Position numbers and translations under genes: made by a program
Shown: positions 52,661 to 62,530 of the stretch, one piece after another
How positions within the stretch are numbered: position 1 is the stretch's first letter
Layout of the letters: each line of letters begins with the position of its first letter
The notes under the pieces: generated by a model
Seen by the model: the letters and a program-made list of their open reading frames with translations, nothing else
What the model was told of the DNA's origin: nothing
Databases searched by the model: none
From: an uncultured Oscillospiraceae bacterium
GTDB taxonomy: Bacteria; Bacillota; Clostridia; Oscillospirales; Oscillospiraceae
NCBI GenBank assembly: GCA_944386985.1
Contig: CALXDD010000001.1
Span: 1-64,000 of the forward strand
Length of the DNA stretch: 64,000 nt
Direction of reading: 5' to 3'

Positions 52661-52783
52661 AGCAAAATCCCTCCTAAATTTCAGCGTTCCCTGCCGTATT
52701 TTTACACGGCCCGGAGCATATCCGACCCTGGGACGCTTTCTCTTTCTGTGAAATTCTGATACGCAGTACGGTTCTTTGCCATG

Positions 52784-53518
52784 TTATGGATTGAGCGAAT
52801 ACACTTGTCCGGTTTCACGGTCCAAACGGTAGATCTCATTGTTTGAACCGGCAAGCAGATAAGTGGCCTGATATTGATGGTCCGTCAGGCGGTAGACGTT
52901 CAGGCACAGGCAGGGCTGGTCGTTGAGAAAAACCAGGCCATCCTGAGAAAAGATATCGTAATCGGACATATCCGAGCCGGAGAGGCCCAATGTGGCCGGG
53001 GAGAAACTCCGCAGATAATCCACCGCTTCCTCCAGCGTCATGGAAGAAGCCTCCTCAGCGGGAATCTGGGCGCCCTCCTGAAAGGTGGGGGTGACGCTGC
53101 AGCTGGTCTCGTCCCAGGTAAGGGACAGCTGAAAAAGTCCGTCTGCCGTGGCGCTCTCCATAGCCGCCACGACCGTGCCGGTTTCCGCCGAGAGGACGCT
53201 GTCATCTGCCCGGGCGGAGCCGTCTTCCGTCAGAAGCGTGCACTGGTGATTGTCCCGAAGATCTTCCGTATAGGCCTGTACGGTTTCCGCGCCGGAGGAC
53301 TCCAGCGCCTCATAGGTGTAGGTGCAGACGCCCTCTTCATCCTCCTCTACGGACCACTGGAAATCTTCCCCCAGAGGGACGATTTCGCTCAGAGACGGCA
53401 GACTGTCATCGTTTACCGCATAAGCCGTGGGGGCCGGTTCCTTATCGCCGCCGCATGCTGTCAGGACCGCCAGCATCATGGCTGCCCCAAAGGTTAAAAG
53501 CTGTTGTTTTTTTATCAT
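52784..53518 (-). CDS. Lipoprotein of unknown function
   Basis: A 244-residue secreted lipoprotein with signal peptide ending in the lipobox LTAC (Cys near 22). The mature part is acidic with a beta-rich central region and a C-terminal stretch (LNVYRLTDHQYQATYLLAGSNNEIYRLDRETGQVYSL) like a repeat-type sensor domain, but I do not recognise a family. Its start at 53518 comes one base after the FtsA-like stop (TAAGATG), so the two are translationally coupled, pointing to a shared role. Confidence 0.75.
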   Translation of the reverse strand: MIKKQQLLTFGAAMMLAVLTACGGDKEPAPTAYAVNDDSLPSLSEIVPLGEDFQWSVEEDEEGVCTYTYEALESSGAETVQAYTEDLRDNHQCTLLTEDGSARADDSVLSAETGTVVAAMESATADGLFQLSLTWDETSCSVTPTFQEGAQIPAEEASSMTLEEAVDYLRSFSPATLGLSGSDMSDYDIFSQDGLVFLNDQPCLCLNVYRLTDHQYQATYLLAGSNNEIYRLDRETGQVYSLNP

Positions 53519-53519
53519 C

Positions 53520-55421
53520 TTACAGTTCCACCGCCTCATCTGCATAGCCGATTTCCACCCGGTCGCCCTCTTTGATCACCTGCTGGAAGGTACACTCCGC
53601 ACCGTTGACATGCAGTACTACAGGCCGCTGCACATGCTGAAAATCAATGCCGGAGCGTTCCAGAAAGTCCATGACGTAGTAGGGAGCACCGTCAGATTTG
53701 GCGGGCAAGGTAATCGCCTCATTGTTCAAAAAAATGGTGCAGGGCGGGCGGGGAGGAGGGGGGAGTGGGGCGGTTTCCTCCGGCGTCGGCTGGACAGGGG
53801 GCGCCTGAGGCTGCGGCGCCTCCGTCTGAGTGATGACCACACAGTCGCCGGAGACAATCTCCTGTGACGGGTCCGGTACGATGCCGTTCACCGTGATGCG
53901 GGCCACGCGAAGCCGCTGCATCAGTTCCTCCGCCGTCAGGCGGCAATCGCTTCCCGCCTTGCCCGGAGTGAAGAGGACCTGGTCACCGGCCTGCACCACA
54001 GTGGAGGGTTGGGCGTCTGCACCATTGATCCGCAGCTGTGCCGGCTGTGCCGGCTCGCCGTGGAACACGGTGCGCCGCCCGTCCACCTGGATCACCAGGG
54101 GCTTTCCGCTGCGGCCCAGCAGATCGGAGTAGGTGTACCCGTTCATCATCAAAAGCTCCATAGCCGTCAGCGAGCCGCTGCGAAACAGCTTGGCCGGCGC
54201 GCCGTTGAGCTGGACCTGGCAGCTGTCGCTGATGAGGCCCAGTCCCGCGGATACCGCGATCCCAAGGGGCGTGGTGTACTCCGGGTCCTCCAGGGACAGG
54301 GTATCGGAGCAAACGGTATTTTTGAAATGGCCCCCGGCGATGGCCACCCGCTTGGGATCCATCTCCAAAGCGGCAGCCACCTTCTCCTGCAAAGTGGGCA
54401 GCTTGCTGCCGCCTCCCGCCAGAAACAGCGCGGAAGGGGCGCCGCCGTTGAGAGCCAGCACCCGCTGGGCGATCTCCCGGGCCAGGGAGTCCGCCGCTGG
54501 AGCCAGAACAGCCTCTACATCCGTTGGAGAACAGCTCTGCTCCAGACCCAGGATATTGACAAACTGGATGTCTTTGCCTGTGGACAGATTGGCTTTCATC
54601 TGCTCGGCGGTGGAAAAATCCACCAGATATTCCCGCATGAGGGCCTCTGTGATTTCGTCTCCCGCCACAGTAGCCATGGTGTAGCCCACCACGCTGCCGT
54701 CCCGGCAGACGGCGATGTCGGAGGTGCCCGCGCCGATATCCACAAGACAGAGGTTCAAAAGCCGCAGTTCCGCCGGAATCGCCGCGTTCAGCGCGGCGAT
54801 GGGTTCCAGCGTCAGACTTGCCACCTCCAGCCCCGCCTGGCGCATGACAGCGTAGAGACTGTCGATGACGCCGCCGGGCAGGAAGGTGGCCACAACGTCG
54901 GCCTCCAGCACCCGGCCGGTGTGCCCCAGCAGCGTGGCCATAGGGTATCCGTCCAGGGTGCTGTGAGTGACGGTGTATCCCACCAGCAGCATCCGCTGGC
55001 TGTCGTCCTCACTGTCGTGGAGCGCCGTTTCAGCGTCCGCCACGGCGGCGGCCTCCAGCTGGGCAACCAGCTGCTGGTCCACAGGGGTGGGAGCGGGCAA
55101 TTCCTTCTGGCCGTGGCCCCGCTCGGTGCGCAGAGCGCGCCCCGCTGCGGCCACACAGGCCCGTGTCAGATGGCAGCCGGCGCTCTGTTCCAGGCGCTTT
55201 GTCACGGCCTGGACCGCAGCCGCCACCTGTCCGATATCTTCAATCTGTCCATCCATCATGACCCGCCGGGTGTGGAGGTGCTTCTCAATGGCACGGATCT
55301 GTACCCGGTCGCCCTCTACGGTGCCCAGCATCCCGATTACGCTGCGAGTGCCGATATCAAGGGCATAAATCAGCTCCGGGCCCTGTACGGAGCCGACGGC
55401 AGAGCCCCTGGTCTCAGCCAT
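53520..55421 (-). CDS. FtsA-like actin-fold ATPase with C-terminal beta-grasp-like repeats
   Basis: A 633-residue protein. The first 400 residues carry the FtsA/PilM actin fold: phosphate 1 LDIGTRS (21-27), phosphate 2 VDIGAGTSDIAV (227-238) and adenosine motif LAGGGSKLP (334-342). After a Pro-rich linker, three repeats of the form VNG...GDxV occur (about 463-484, 509-530, 602-624), suggesting beta-grasp modules. It is unlike normal FtsA (about 420 residues, amphipathic C-terminal helix). It lies between a chemoreceptor and a lipoprotein gene. Its role is unknown. Confidence 0.8.
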   Translation of the reverse strand: MAETRGSAVGSVQGPELIYALDIGTRSVIGMLGTVEGDRVQIRAIEKHLHTRRVMMDGQIEDIGQVAAAVQAVTKRLEQSAGCHLTRACVAAAGRALRTERGHGQKELPAPTPVDQQLVAQLEAAAVADAETALHDSEDDSQRMLLVGYTVTHSTLDGYPMATLLGHTGRVLEADVVATFLPGGVIDSLYAVMRQAGLEVASLTLEPIAALNAAIPAELRLLNLCLVDIGAGTSDIAVCRDGSVVGYTMATVAGDEITEALMREYLVDFSTAEQMKANLSTGKDIQFVNILGLEQSCSPTDVEAVLAPAADSLAREIAQRVLALNGGAPSALFLAGGGSKLPTLQEKVAAALEMDPKRVAIAGGHFKNTVCSDTLSLEDPEYTTPLGIAVSAGLGLISDSCQVQLNGAPAKLFRSGSLTAMELLMMNGYTYSDLLGRSGKPLVIQVDGRRTVFHGEPAQPAQLRINGADAQPSTVVQAGDQVLFTPGKAGSDCRLTAEELMQRLRVARITVNGIVPDPSQEIVSGDCVVITQTEAPQPQAPPVQPTPEETAPLPPPPRPPCTIFLNNEAITLPAKSDGAPYYVMDFLERSGIDFQHVQRPVVLHVNGAECTFQQVIKEGDRVEIGYADEAVEL

Positions 55422-55477
55422 GATTCAACCAACTCCTTTCCGGAAAAAGTCCCCTCAAAGGGTGGGCCTGCAGAGAA

Positions 55478-57238
55478 TCAATACTTGCTGAAGCGGTTGT
55501 CGTTGGCAGAGAAGTCGGGGACAGGGGCGGAATCCCCGTGGTTCTCCGGCAGGGGTTCGTAGCTCACGCTGGAGGAATCGGTACGCAGATGGAAATGTTC
55601 CACCAGCTGCTTCATCATCACAGCCTGAGAGGACAGCTCCTGACTGGCGGCTGCGGACTCCTCACTGGTGGCGGAGTTGGTCTGGACCACGGCGGAGATC
55701 TGATCCACACCGGTGGTCAGCTGCTCGATGGCCTCTGCCTCGGAGATGGTGCTCTCCGCCAGCTTATCCATGTACTCGATGGCCACAGTGGCGTACTCCA
55801 CCGTCTTCTGCATGTTGGCGACCACATCCTCCGCCAGCTCGCCGCCGTGCTCCACGGAGCTCATGGAGGACTCGATCAGCTTCTTGGTCTGCTTGGCGGC
55901 GTGGTCGGACTTGGAGGCCAGATTGCGGACCTCGTCGGCCACCACGGCAAAGCCCTTACCGGCGCTGCCGGCCCGGGCGGCCTCCACTGCGGCATTCAGT
56001 GCCAGAATGTTGGTCTGGAAGGCAATGTTTTCGATGGTCTCGATAATCTTGCCGATGTCCTTCTGACCGGTAAGGATCTCTCCCATGGCCTGGCGCATCT
56101 CCTGCATGCGCTCGTTGCTGATCCGAACCTGATCGGCAGCCAGGTCGGCCTTTTCCTTGGCTGTCTGCGCGGTTTGGCGGTTGCCTTGGGCGGAGTTGTC
56201 CAGATCATTGATGGTGGCGGACAGCTCCTGTACGGCGCTGGCCTGCTCGGTGGAACCCTGTGCCAAAGCCTGAGAGCCGGTGGAGACCTGGTCTGCGCCG
56301 GCGGTCACCTGGTCGGCCGCCTGCAGGATGCCGCCCATGGTGTCGTTCAACTGGACCAGAAGGAACTCGATATTTTCTTTGATGGGGGCCAGCTCACCGG
56401 GATACTGCTGGCTCACTGTGCCGGACAGATCGCCGGCGGCCAGACGCTTGGTGATGGAGACGATATCCTCAATGGCGTTGTGCAGGATCTCCTGAGAGGT
56501 ACGGACGGCATTGCAGATACCGCCGATTTCATCCTGAGAGTAGTAGTCCAGCTCATGGGACAGATTGCCCTGGCTGAAGGCAACAACGGCCTCCTCAGCC
56601 CTGCGCAGGGGCCGGACGATGGAGCGTACCACATACAGGTTCAAAACGATGCCCACGGCCACAGTGATAACCATGAGGACCACAAGGATAACAATTTCAC
56701 GGGTACTGGTAGAGATGGCCTTATTAGCGACCTGAGTGCCGTCGTTTGTCAGCTGGTTCATCAGATCATGGCCTGCTTCCACAGCGGCATTCAGCTTGGG
56801 GGTGCACTCGCTCTGGATGAGCTGCTGGGCCCGGGCGGTGTTGCCTGCCTGGAGGGCACTGTCAATATCAGTAAAAGCAGACCGCCAGTCCTTTACCGCC
56901 TGAATATATGTGTCGCCCAGCCCGTCGCTTTCGGTGTACAGGGACTGGATGGTAGAGATGGAGTCGTCAATAATGGAAAGGGAAGCCTCGATCTCGCTGA
57001 CGGTAGCGGTGTTATAACCGAACAGCGCCATATCCCGCAGCTGGCGGGCGATGGAGTTGACCTCTGTCTCGCTCTCCTGAACAGCGTCAGTAATGGCGAT
57101 CTGGTTATCCAGCAGGCTTTGATAGTCATCGCGGACGACAAGGATGGTCCGGATAGCGACGCACATCATCACCAGAGCTAAAACTAATGTGACAATGAAT
57201 GAGAGCAAGATCTTACTTCCGACTTTTCTGTTTTTCAT
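55478..57238 (-). CDS. Methyl-accepting chemotaxis protein with four-helix-bundle sensor
   Basis: A 586-residue receptor: N-terminal segment (about 9-32), periplasmic helical region of about 140 residues of the 4HB_MCP type, second membrane segment (about 180-205), HAMP, and the cytosolic signalling hairpin ([27 protein letters not shown]). The signalling parts of this and the other receptor in the window are nearly identical around the tip, suggesting paralogues. An extended -10 (TGG-TATAAT) lies upstream. Confidence 0.93.
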   Translation of the reverse strand: MKNRKVGSKILLSFIVTLVLALVMMCVAIRTILVVRDDYQSLLDNQIAITDAVQESETEVNSIARQLRDMALFGYNTATVSEIEASLSIIDDSISTIQSLYTESDGLGDTYIQAVKDWRSAFTDIDSALQAGNTARAQQLIQSECTPKLNAAVEAGHDLMNQLTNDGTQVANKAISTSTREIVILVVLMVITVAVGIVLNLYVVRSIVRPLRRAEEAVVAFSQGNLSHELDYYSQDEIGGICNAVRTSQEILHNAIEDIVSITKRLAAGDLSGTVSQQYPGELAPIKENIEFLLVQLNDTMGGILQAADQVTAGADQVSTGSQALAQGSTEQASAVQELSATINDLDNSAQGNRQTAQTAKEKADLAADQVRISNERMQEMRQAMGEILTGQKDIGKIIETIENIAFQTNILALNAAVEAARAGSAGKGFAVVADEVRNLASKSDHAAKQTKKLIESSMSSVEHGGELAEDVVANMQKTVEYATVAIEYMDKLAESTISEAEAIEQLTTGVDQISAVVQTNSATSEESAAASQELSSQAVMMKQLVEHFHLRTDSSSVSYEPLPENHGDSAPVPDFSANDNRFSKY

Positions 57239-57323
57239 ACTAAATCCTCCTGAAAGTTAAAAGGTGCCATATATCTTATGCGGTCTGTCGGAAAAAGCAG
57301 GCCGGAATTTCCAATATCAAACA

Positions 57324-57332
57324 ATTATACCA
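57324..57332 (-). promoter_or_regulatory. Extended -10 promoter candidate of the chemoreceptor gene
   Basis: Minus-strand TGG-TATAAT overlaps the end of the upstream ATPase gene; no good -35 is seen. Confidence 0.45.
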
Positions 57333-58032
57333 CATCACCGTAGCGGCCCTTCTGCACATCGCCCAGAATACGGCCATCCACCAGGGTAATCACCCGCCGC
57401 CGCATCAGGTTGACAAAATTTTTGGCATGTGTTGCCATGATAACCGTGGTGCCGTGGTGATTGACCTCCGTTAAAAACAGAAAGATATCCCAAGCGGTAT
57501 CTTCATCCAGATTGGCAGTCAGCTCATCCAGCGCCAGAATGGGGGGATTGTTGACGATGGCCCGGGCCAATTCCACCCGGCGGCACTCGCCCTGTGACAG
57601 CTCTACCGGATATCGGTAGAGGACGTCCCCCATCCCTACAAGGCGCAGCGCCTTGATCATCCGCTCTTCTGCGCTGCGGCTGCGGCCGGGACCAAGGGCG
57701 GCCACCGGAAACAGGTTTTCCGCAATGGTTTTCTTGCGGATCAGCGTGGATACTTGCGGGACGTAGCCAAAGGACTGGCGCTTGCGCTCCCAGAGCCATC
57801 GCGCCAGGGAGGAGACATTTATGTCGTCCAGATACACCGAACCCCGGCTGGGCTGCGTCTCGCAGGAGAGAAGCTGCAGAAGCGTGCTTTTTCCAGCGCC
57901 GCTGCTGCCGGTAATAAACACAAATTCTCCCTGTTCAATGGTGAGATTCACGTCCTGGACAGCGGCAATGATCCGTTTGTCCGGTTCTTGACGATAATTC
58001 TTGCTGACGCCCTCCAAACGAATTTGCGGCAT
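57325..58032 (-). CDS. Orphan FtsE-like ABC transporter ATPase
   Basis: A 235-residue cytosolic ATPase with Walker A GSSGAGKST (42-50), signature LSQGE and Walker B ILALDELTANLDE, plus MATHAKNFV as switch His. It resembles FtsE and LolD-type ATPases, but there is no FtsX or other permease gene beside it in the window. The start at 58032 has AAAGGAG upstream. It sits between fliT-like and chemoreceptor genes. Its partner is unknown. Confidence 0.88.
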   Translation of the reverse strand: MPQIRLEGVSKNYRQEPDKRIIAAVQDVNLTIEQGEFVFITGSSGAGKSTLLQLLSCETQPSRGSVYLDDINVSSLARWLWERKRQSFGYVPQVSTLIRKKTIAENLFPVAALGPGRSRSAEERMIKALRLVGMGDVLYRYPVELSQGECRRVELARAIVNNPPILALDELTANLDEDTAWDIFLFLTEVNHHGTTVIMATHAKNFVNLMRRRVITLVDGRILGDVQKGRYGDVV

Positions 58033-58167
58033 AGTGCGCTCCTTTTGCTCAGAATAAAAACAGTTCAAACAAAGGATCTTCCCCGTGTTCAAGGAAAACA
58101 GACCGAAAACGCCTGCGGAGGGCGGAGAGACCTAAGTTCCAAAGCTCCCTCAGCCCCCGCGCCGCGT

Positions 58168-58566
58168 TCAATGATCCGAATAAAAGGAATGGGTGCCTCC
58201 AAGGCGCTGGCTGATCCGGCGGTCGGCACGGACGATCCGGGAGAGAAGGCCACGATTCTTTTCTACCAGACGCGTCAGTTCCTCCTCCTGCGGGTTGGAG
58301 GGAGTTCCTTGACCATTCAGGATATCACGCAACAGCGCCCCCTCTGAGGGGGGCAGCTGTGCGCACTGCTTTTCCACCTGCGCCTTCAGGGCCTGCAGAC
58401 GGTTGATTGGTTCCTGACGCATGGAGAGGAATATCTGCACCGATACCTGATCCTGCCGGTTCACCGCCTCCGACAATTCCGTGGTCAGCTCATCCACTTC
58501 CGTCAGCGACATATACATGGAGCGCTGCAGGGAAACGGCGGCGGATATCACTTGTGTGCTGAGCAT
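58168..58566 (-). CDS. FliT-position flagellar protein (uncertain)
   Basis: A 132-residue, mostly helical and Gln-rich protein in the position of FliT, the chaperone of FliD. No clear FliT signature is seen. It starts 7 bases after fliS and has a basic C-terminus, ending LGGTHSFYSDH. The identity is by gene order only. Confidence 0.5.
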   Translation of the reverse strand: MLSTQVISAAVSLQRSMYMSLTEVDELTTELSEAVNRQDQVSVQIFLSMRQEPINRLQALKAQVEKQCAQLPPSEGALLRDILNGQGTPSNPQEEELTRLVEKNRGLLSRIVRADRRISQRLGGTHSFYSDH

Positions 58567-58573
58567 AACGCGC

Positions 58574-58948
58574 CTACCTTTCGGTGTTGGACTTTTCCGC
58601 TTCGCGGAAGCTGTCCCGCAGTTCTCCAACCATACGCTTCACCCGGGCCAGCTCCGTCTCATTGCGTCCGATTTTGACCCGGCTGAGCTCATAGCAGAAA
58701 AACTCATATAGCTTGGCGAGCTGAGCACTGATGGCGTACTGACGATCCAAAGTGTCGTCCAGGTAGTGGATGATAGCTGTGGCCTTGTCCACCGAGATCT
58801 CCAAAGCGGGGTACTCTTCCTTCTTGAGCGCCAGTTCCGCCTGTGTCAGCCGCTTCATCAGCTCATCGTACAGCAGCAAGAGCAGCTCACCCTGGGTCAT
58901 GGTGTTCAGCGAATCCTCTCGATAGCGCTGATAGCCTCGCATATCCAT
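58574..58948 (-). CDS. fliS: Flagellar export chaperone FliS
   Basis: A 124-residue chaperone that binds the C-terminus of flagellin and prevents early polymerisation. Its pattern (YQRYREDSLNTMTQGELLLLLYDELMKRL ... YALS-like IHYLDDTLDRQYAISAQLAKLYEFFCYEL) is a clear FliS. It lies 31 bases after fliD. Confidence 0.95.
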   Translation of the reverse strand: MDMRGYQRYREDSLNTMTQGELLLLLYDELMKRLTQAELALKKEEYPALEISVDKATAIIHYLDDTLDRQYAISAQLAKLYEFFCYELSRVKIGRNETELARVKRMVGELRDSFREAEKSNTER

Positions 58949-58979
58949 GGTTCAGCTTCCTTTCGTGGTGTGATCCAGA

Positions 58980-61535
58980 TTAGCCGCCCATCAGGCCGGC
59001 CAGAGCGGAGCTCTGGGAGTTCATCTGATTGATGAGCAGCTCCAGCTGGGTGAATTTGTTGGTGTAATAGTCCACCTTGTCGGACATCTTGGACTGCCAT
59101 TTGGAAATCTCCTCCTCCACGTCCTTCATCTTATCCAGCATCGTATTGTCCAGGGCGGCGGTGGGGGAGTACTTGGAGCCGGCCTTTTCAATGAGAATGC
59201 CCTTGGGATCGCCGGTGGTGGCGGCATAGCGATCCATAATATTCTGGATGGAGGTCATGAGACCGTCGGTGGCGGCGCCGTTATCCTTGGATTTGGTGAA
59301 AGCCTCCTGGACCTTGTCCGGGTCGCTTTCCAGGGCCTGACGGAAGGTTTTCTCATCAAAGGTGAGGGTGGTCAGACCTTCGGAGTAAGAGGTGGAGATG
59401 CCGATAGAACGCAGGGTAGCGCCGTCTGCGCCGCTGGAAGTGATGGCGCTGCGCAACTGATTATAAAGGGAGGACAAGTCGCTGTCCATAAACAAGATGC
59501 CGGTTTTCGCCTTTTCCTCATAGGTTGCAATGGCAGAATCGCTCATGCCCTCCATGTCCGAATCGGTGAGAGGCTCGTAACTGGAGCCGTCAGACTTCTG
59601 GAGCGGCATATCGGAGTAGGCGCTCTTCACCTCTTTCATGATGGTGTTGAAGTCCTCCACCATCTTCTTTACCGCGTCCACAATGGTATCTGCGTCGGCT
59701 TTGCTGGTAAAGGAAACCTTCTCCTCATCTGTGGCGGCAGTAAAGGTACCGTTCAGCGTGACGGACATGCCGTCCAAGTCCACGGTATTGGAGGAGCGGA
59801 CCAGATCCATCTCCTGCCCGTTGATTGTGACGCTGAGCTGAGCGTCCAGGCCGGCACTATAGGTGCCCTTCTTGTCGCTGACAAGATTAAGGTCCGGATT
59901 TTCCGGCTCATTGACCGTCGCACCGAAGAGGACGGCGCCCAGGCCGCCTTCTTTAATATCCACCCGACCAGCCGAGCCGGTATCCTTAGCGGTGAAGACA
60001 AATTGGCCGGAGGTCTTGGAGTAGTCCACCTTCACGCCGGCCTCCGTGTTGGAGTTGATGTCGTTGATGATGGTGTTCATCTCGGTGTCCCGGCTATAGG
60101 TACCGATCTTCACATCGTTGATGAAGAGGTCATAGCCGTACAGCACTTGACCGTCCTTGCCCAGACGCTCGTTGTTTGCGTTGACGGCATTGCCGTCGGC
60201 GTCCACATAGCCGATGATATTTCCACCCTCGTCTTTTTGCGCAATGGCCTGGGTGCCGCTGCCCATTATAGCGGTAGTACCCCAGTCAAAGTTCTCGCCC
60301 AAAAGTTCGCCCAGCGTCTTGTTGGTATCCAGGTAGCTGGTCAGGCCGGAGCCGATGCCCAGCACATCTCCTACATCGGAGTTGGAGGCGGTCACCGAGA
60401 AAGAGGAGTTTTTGATGGACGGGTCCATGGTAAAGGAAATCCCGTTTTTATCCAAGGTAGCGCTGACTTTATTGATCTTGCCGTCAGCGTCCACCGTGCC
60501 GAAGGCGTTTTTCAGTTCCTCGTTGAGGGCGGCTTGGAATTCGTCTATATCGTCGATGCTCTTGAACTTGTCCAGGCTGATGGTCTTGCTCTTACCGTCC
60601 ATCGTGACGGTGAGACTCTGGCCGGAGACAAATTCGCCCAGAGTAATATTGCTGGTCAGAGCGGAGGAGGCCCCCAAAGAAACCTCGCTTTTGCCGTCGC
60701 CAAGATCCCCCACCAGGTCCCCTAAACTTCCGGTAGCCTTGCTGATTAACGCGCTGTTGCCGGCATCTGTTTTATCTTTGACGGAAATGGAGATGTTTCC
60801 ATTGCCGTCGTCCTTTACCTCCACGCCGATATACTTGTCGGCAGTACCGGAGCTGCTGTTGGTGGAAATCCGCTGTTCACTGAGCTTTTGCGTAATGGCG
60901 TCCTCAAGGGCCTGAGCGTCGAATTTGCCGTCCTTTTCAAAGAACTCCCGCTGGTCCAGTTTGATGGAAACGGTATTGCTGCCGTAGGTAAAGGTCATGG
61001 AACCGGCCAGCTCGCTCACCTTCACCTTGCCTTCATCGTTGATGTCCATCTTGTCACCGGAGATGATAATTGCGCCGGATGCATCATCGGTGGACACGTT
61101 CTTGTTGAGGCTGCCGGCAGAAACACTGTACCGGGCAGCGGTAGCCAGCTGCTTCACAGCATTGATAATCACATTGCTGTTGGTTTTGCCGGAGGCAGAG
61201 ACCAGCTTGGAGTTGGTACCATTGGTGGTGGTGATCACTGCGTTGTTAAAGAAGCTGGAACTGAGCAAATTGGTGGAGGAATAGGCAAAAGAAGTATAAT
61301 TTCGGGAAAACTCCACCAGCTTGTCGGAAATGCTCTGGTAGGCCTCCTGCTGCCACTGCAGCTTGGTGTTTTTCTGATTGAGAGACTGAATTTTCTGCTG
61401 ATAGCTCTGGACTACGCCGGAGATCAGCTCTTCCGTATCCAGCCCGCTGGCCAGACCGGAAATAATATTGTATGTCCGGTTTCCGTAGATGCTGGAGGAA
61501 TTGCTGCTGCCGGACAGACTGCTGATAGATGCCAT
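58980..61535 (-). CDS. fliD: Flagellar hook-associated protein FliD (filament cap)
   Basis: An 851-residue filament-cap protein, long for its family (often 450-700). The N-terminal part (SGLASGLDTEELISGVV, about 24-40) and the C-terminal domain with a helical DVEEEISKWQSKMSDKVDYYTNKFTQLE tail are conserved, while the middle (about 120-640) is an enlarged variable region, probably exposed domains. The start at 61535 has AAAGGAG upstream. It is exported and pairs with the FliS and FliT-position genes. Confidence 0.93.
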   Translation of the reverse strand: MASISSLSGSSNSSSIYGNRTYNIISGLASGLDTEELISGVVQSYQQKIQSLNQKNTKLQWQQEAYQSISDKLVEFSRNYTSFAYSSTNLLSSSFFNNAVITTTNGTNSKLVSASGKTNSNVIINAVKQLATAARYSVSAGSLNKNVSTDDASGAIIISGDKMDINDEGKVKVSELAGSMTFTYGSNTVSIKLDQREFFEKDGKFDAQALEDAITQKLSEQRISTNSSSGTADKYIGVEVKDDGNGNISISVKDKTDAGNSALISKATGSLGDLVGDLGDGKSEVSLGASSALTSNITLGEFVSGQSLTVTMDGKSKTISLDKFKSIDDIDEFQAALNEELKNAFGTVDADGKINKVSATLDKNGISFTMDPSIKNSSFSVTASNSDVGDVLGIGSGLTSYLDTNKTLGELLGENFDWGTTAIMGSGTQAIAQKDEGGNIIGYVDADGNAVNANNERLGKDGQVLYGYDLFINDVKIGTYSRDTEMNTIINDINSNTEAGVKVDYSKTSGQFVFTAKDTGSAGRVDIKEGGLGAVLFGATVNEPENPDLNLVSDKKGTYSAGLDAQLSVTINGQEMDLVRSSNTVDLDGMSVTLNGTFTAATDEEKVSFTSKADADTIVDAVKKMVEDFNTIMKEVKSAYSDMPLQKSDGSSYEPLTDSDMEGMSDSAIATYEEKAKTGILFMDSDLSSLYNQLRSAITSSGADGATLRSIGISTSYSEGLTTLTFDEKTFRQALESDPDKVQEAFTKSKDNGAATDGLMTSIQNIMDRYAATTGDPKGILIEKAGSKYSPTAALDNTMLDKMKDVEEEISKWQSKMSDKVDYYTNKFTQLELLINQMNSQSSALAGLMGG

Positions 61536-61591
61536 GTTTTCTTCCGCTCCTTTCTGTGAAATAAAACTTTTTACTGAGGAAAAGCCATTGA

Positions 61592-61620
61592 TTGACAAAA
61601 AACGACCTTTTCGGTACAAT
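61592..61620 (+). promoter_or_regulatory. Sigma-A promoter of the parA-comFB-like operon
   Basis: TTGACA (61592-61597) and TACAAT (61615-61620) with a 17-base spacer. CGACC (61603-61607) and GGTCG (61621-61625) form an inverted repeat around the -10, a possible operator. It points toward the fliD promoter. Confidence 0.85.
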
Positions 61621-61656
61621 GGTCGAGAAACCAGAAAATAATTTTCCCTGTCTTAT

Positions 61657-61683
61657 ATATCGACTGGAATAAGGAAAAAATAA
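61657..61683 (-). promoter_or_regulatory. Sigma-D-like promoter of fliD
   Basis: Minus-strand GTCGATAT (61664-61657) with TTATTTTTTCC starting 19 bases upstream. Transcription should start near 61650 and run over the parA promoter. Confidence 0.65.
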
Positions 61684-61735
61684 GAGGAGTTTTACTTTTT
61701 TCTGTTAAGAAATAGAAAGAATGGAGTGTATGGGT

Positions 61736-62530
61736 ATGGCGACATCCGTTATCGCAGTGACAAATCAAAAGGGCGGCGTGGGCAAAACCACCACAGCAGC
61801 GGCTCTGCTGGCCTCGCTGCACCGCCGGGGCGCCCGCGTGTTGGGGGTGGACCTTGACCCACAGGGGAGTCTTGGCTTCAGCCTGGGACTGGATATTGAG
61901 CACTGCGCCACGATTTACGACGTATTTCGGGGAGAAGCGGAGCCAGGGGAAATTATTGCCGCAACGGACACCTGCGACATATTGCCCGCCAACATTCTTC
62001 TCAGCGGCGCGGAGTTGGAGTTCAACCGCCCCGGGCGGGAATTCATGCTGAAGACCGCCCTGTCCAAAGTGGCGGAGGACTATGATTACATCATTGTGGA
62101 TACGCCTCCCGCTCTGAATCTTTTGACGGTGAACGCCTATGTGACGGCGGACAGCCTCATCATCCCCATGGCGCCGGAGGTGCTGAGCCTTTTAGGCGTG
62201 GCACAGATCAAGGAGACCATCGAGAGCGTGCGGGAATACTACAATCCCCATCTGCAGGTGCTGGGGATTCTGCTCAACCGCTTCAGCGCCCGGTTCAACC
62301 TCAATCGGGAGGTGCTGGAGATGGCGGGACAGATCGCCGCGCAGCTGAATACCCAGGTGTTTTCCACCAAGATCCGGGGCAGCGTGATTGCGGCGGAGGC
62401 CCCGGCCCACGGCTTGAGCGTGGTGGACTATGCGCCCTCCTCCAACGCCGCCCGGGACTTTGAGGATCTGTGCGACGAGGTGGCAGGCCGCCGGTTTCCC
62501 CGGTCCGGCCGGCAGGGAGGTGAGGACTGA
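61736..62530 (+). CDS. ParA-family ATPase
   Basis: A 264-residue deviant-Walker ATPase. KGGVGKTT is at 12-19 with the signature Lys, followed by [10 protein letters not shown] and the later [13 protein letters not shown]. It is not FlhG/MinD-like at the C-terminus, which lacks an obvious membrane-targeting helix. The start at 61736 is preferred over 61721 because GGAG lies 9 bases upstream. The gene is followed, with a one-base overlap, by the ComFB-domain gene. It probably positions something at the pole or nucleoid (inference). Confidence 0.9.
   Translation: MATSVIAVTNQKGGVGKTTTAAALLASLHRRGARVLGVDLDPQGSLGFSLGLDIEHCATIYDVFRGEAEPGEIIAATDTCDILPANILLSGAELEFNRPGREFMLKTALSKVAEDYDYIIVDTPPALNLLTVNAYVTADSLIIPMAPEVLSLLGVAQIKETIESVREYYNPHLQVLGILLNRFSARFNLNREVLEMAGQIAAQLNTQVFSTKIRGSVIAAEAPAHGLSVVDYAPSSNAARDFEDLCDEVAGRRFPRSGRQGGED

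Noticed and set aside
57239-57324. Sigma-D site upstream of the four-helix-bundle chemoreceptor
   Set aside because: A CCGCATAA-like match lacks the TTATTTTT element at the right distance, so only an extended -10 is listed.
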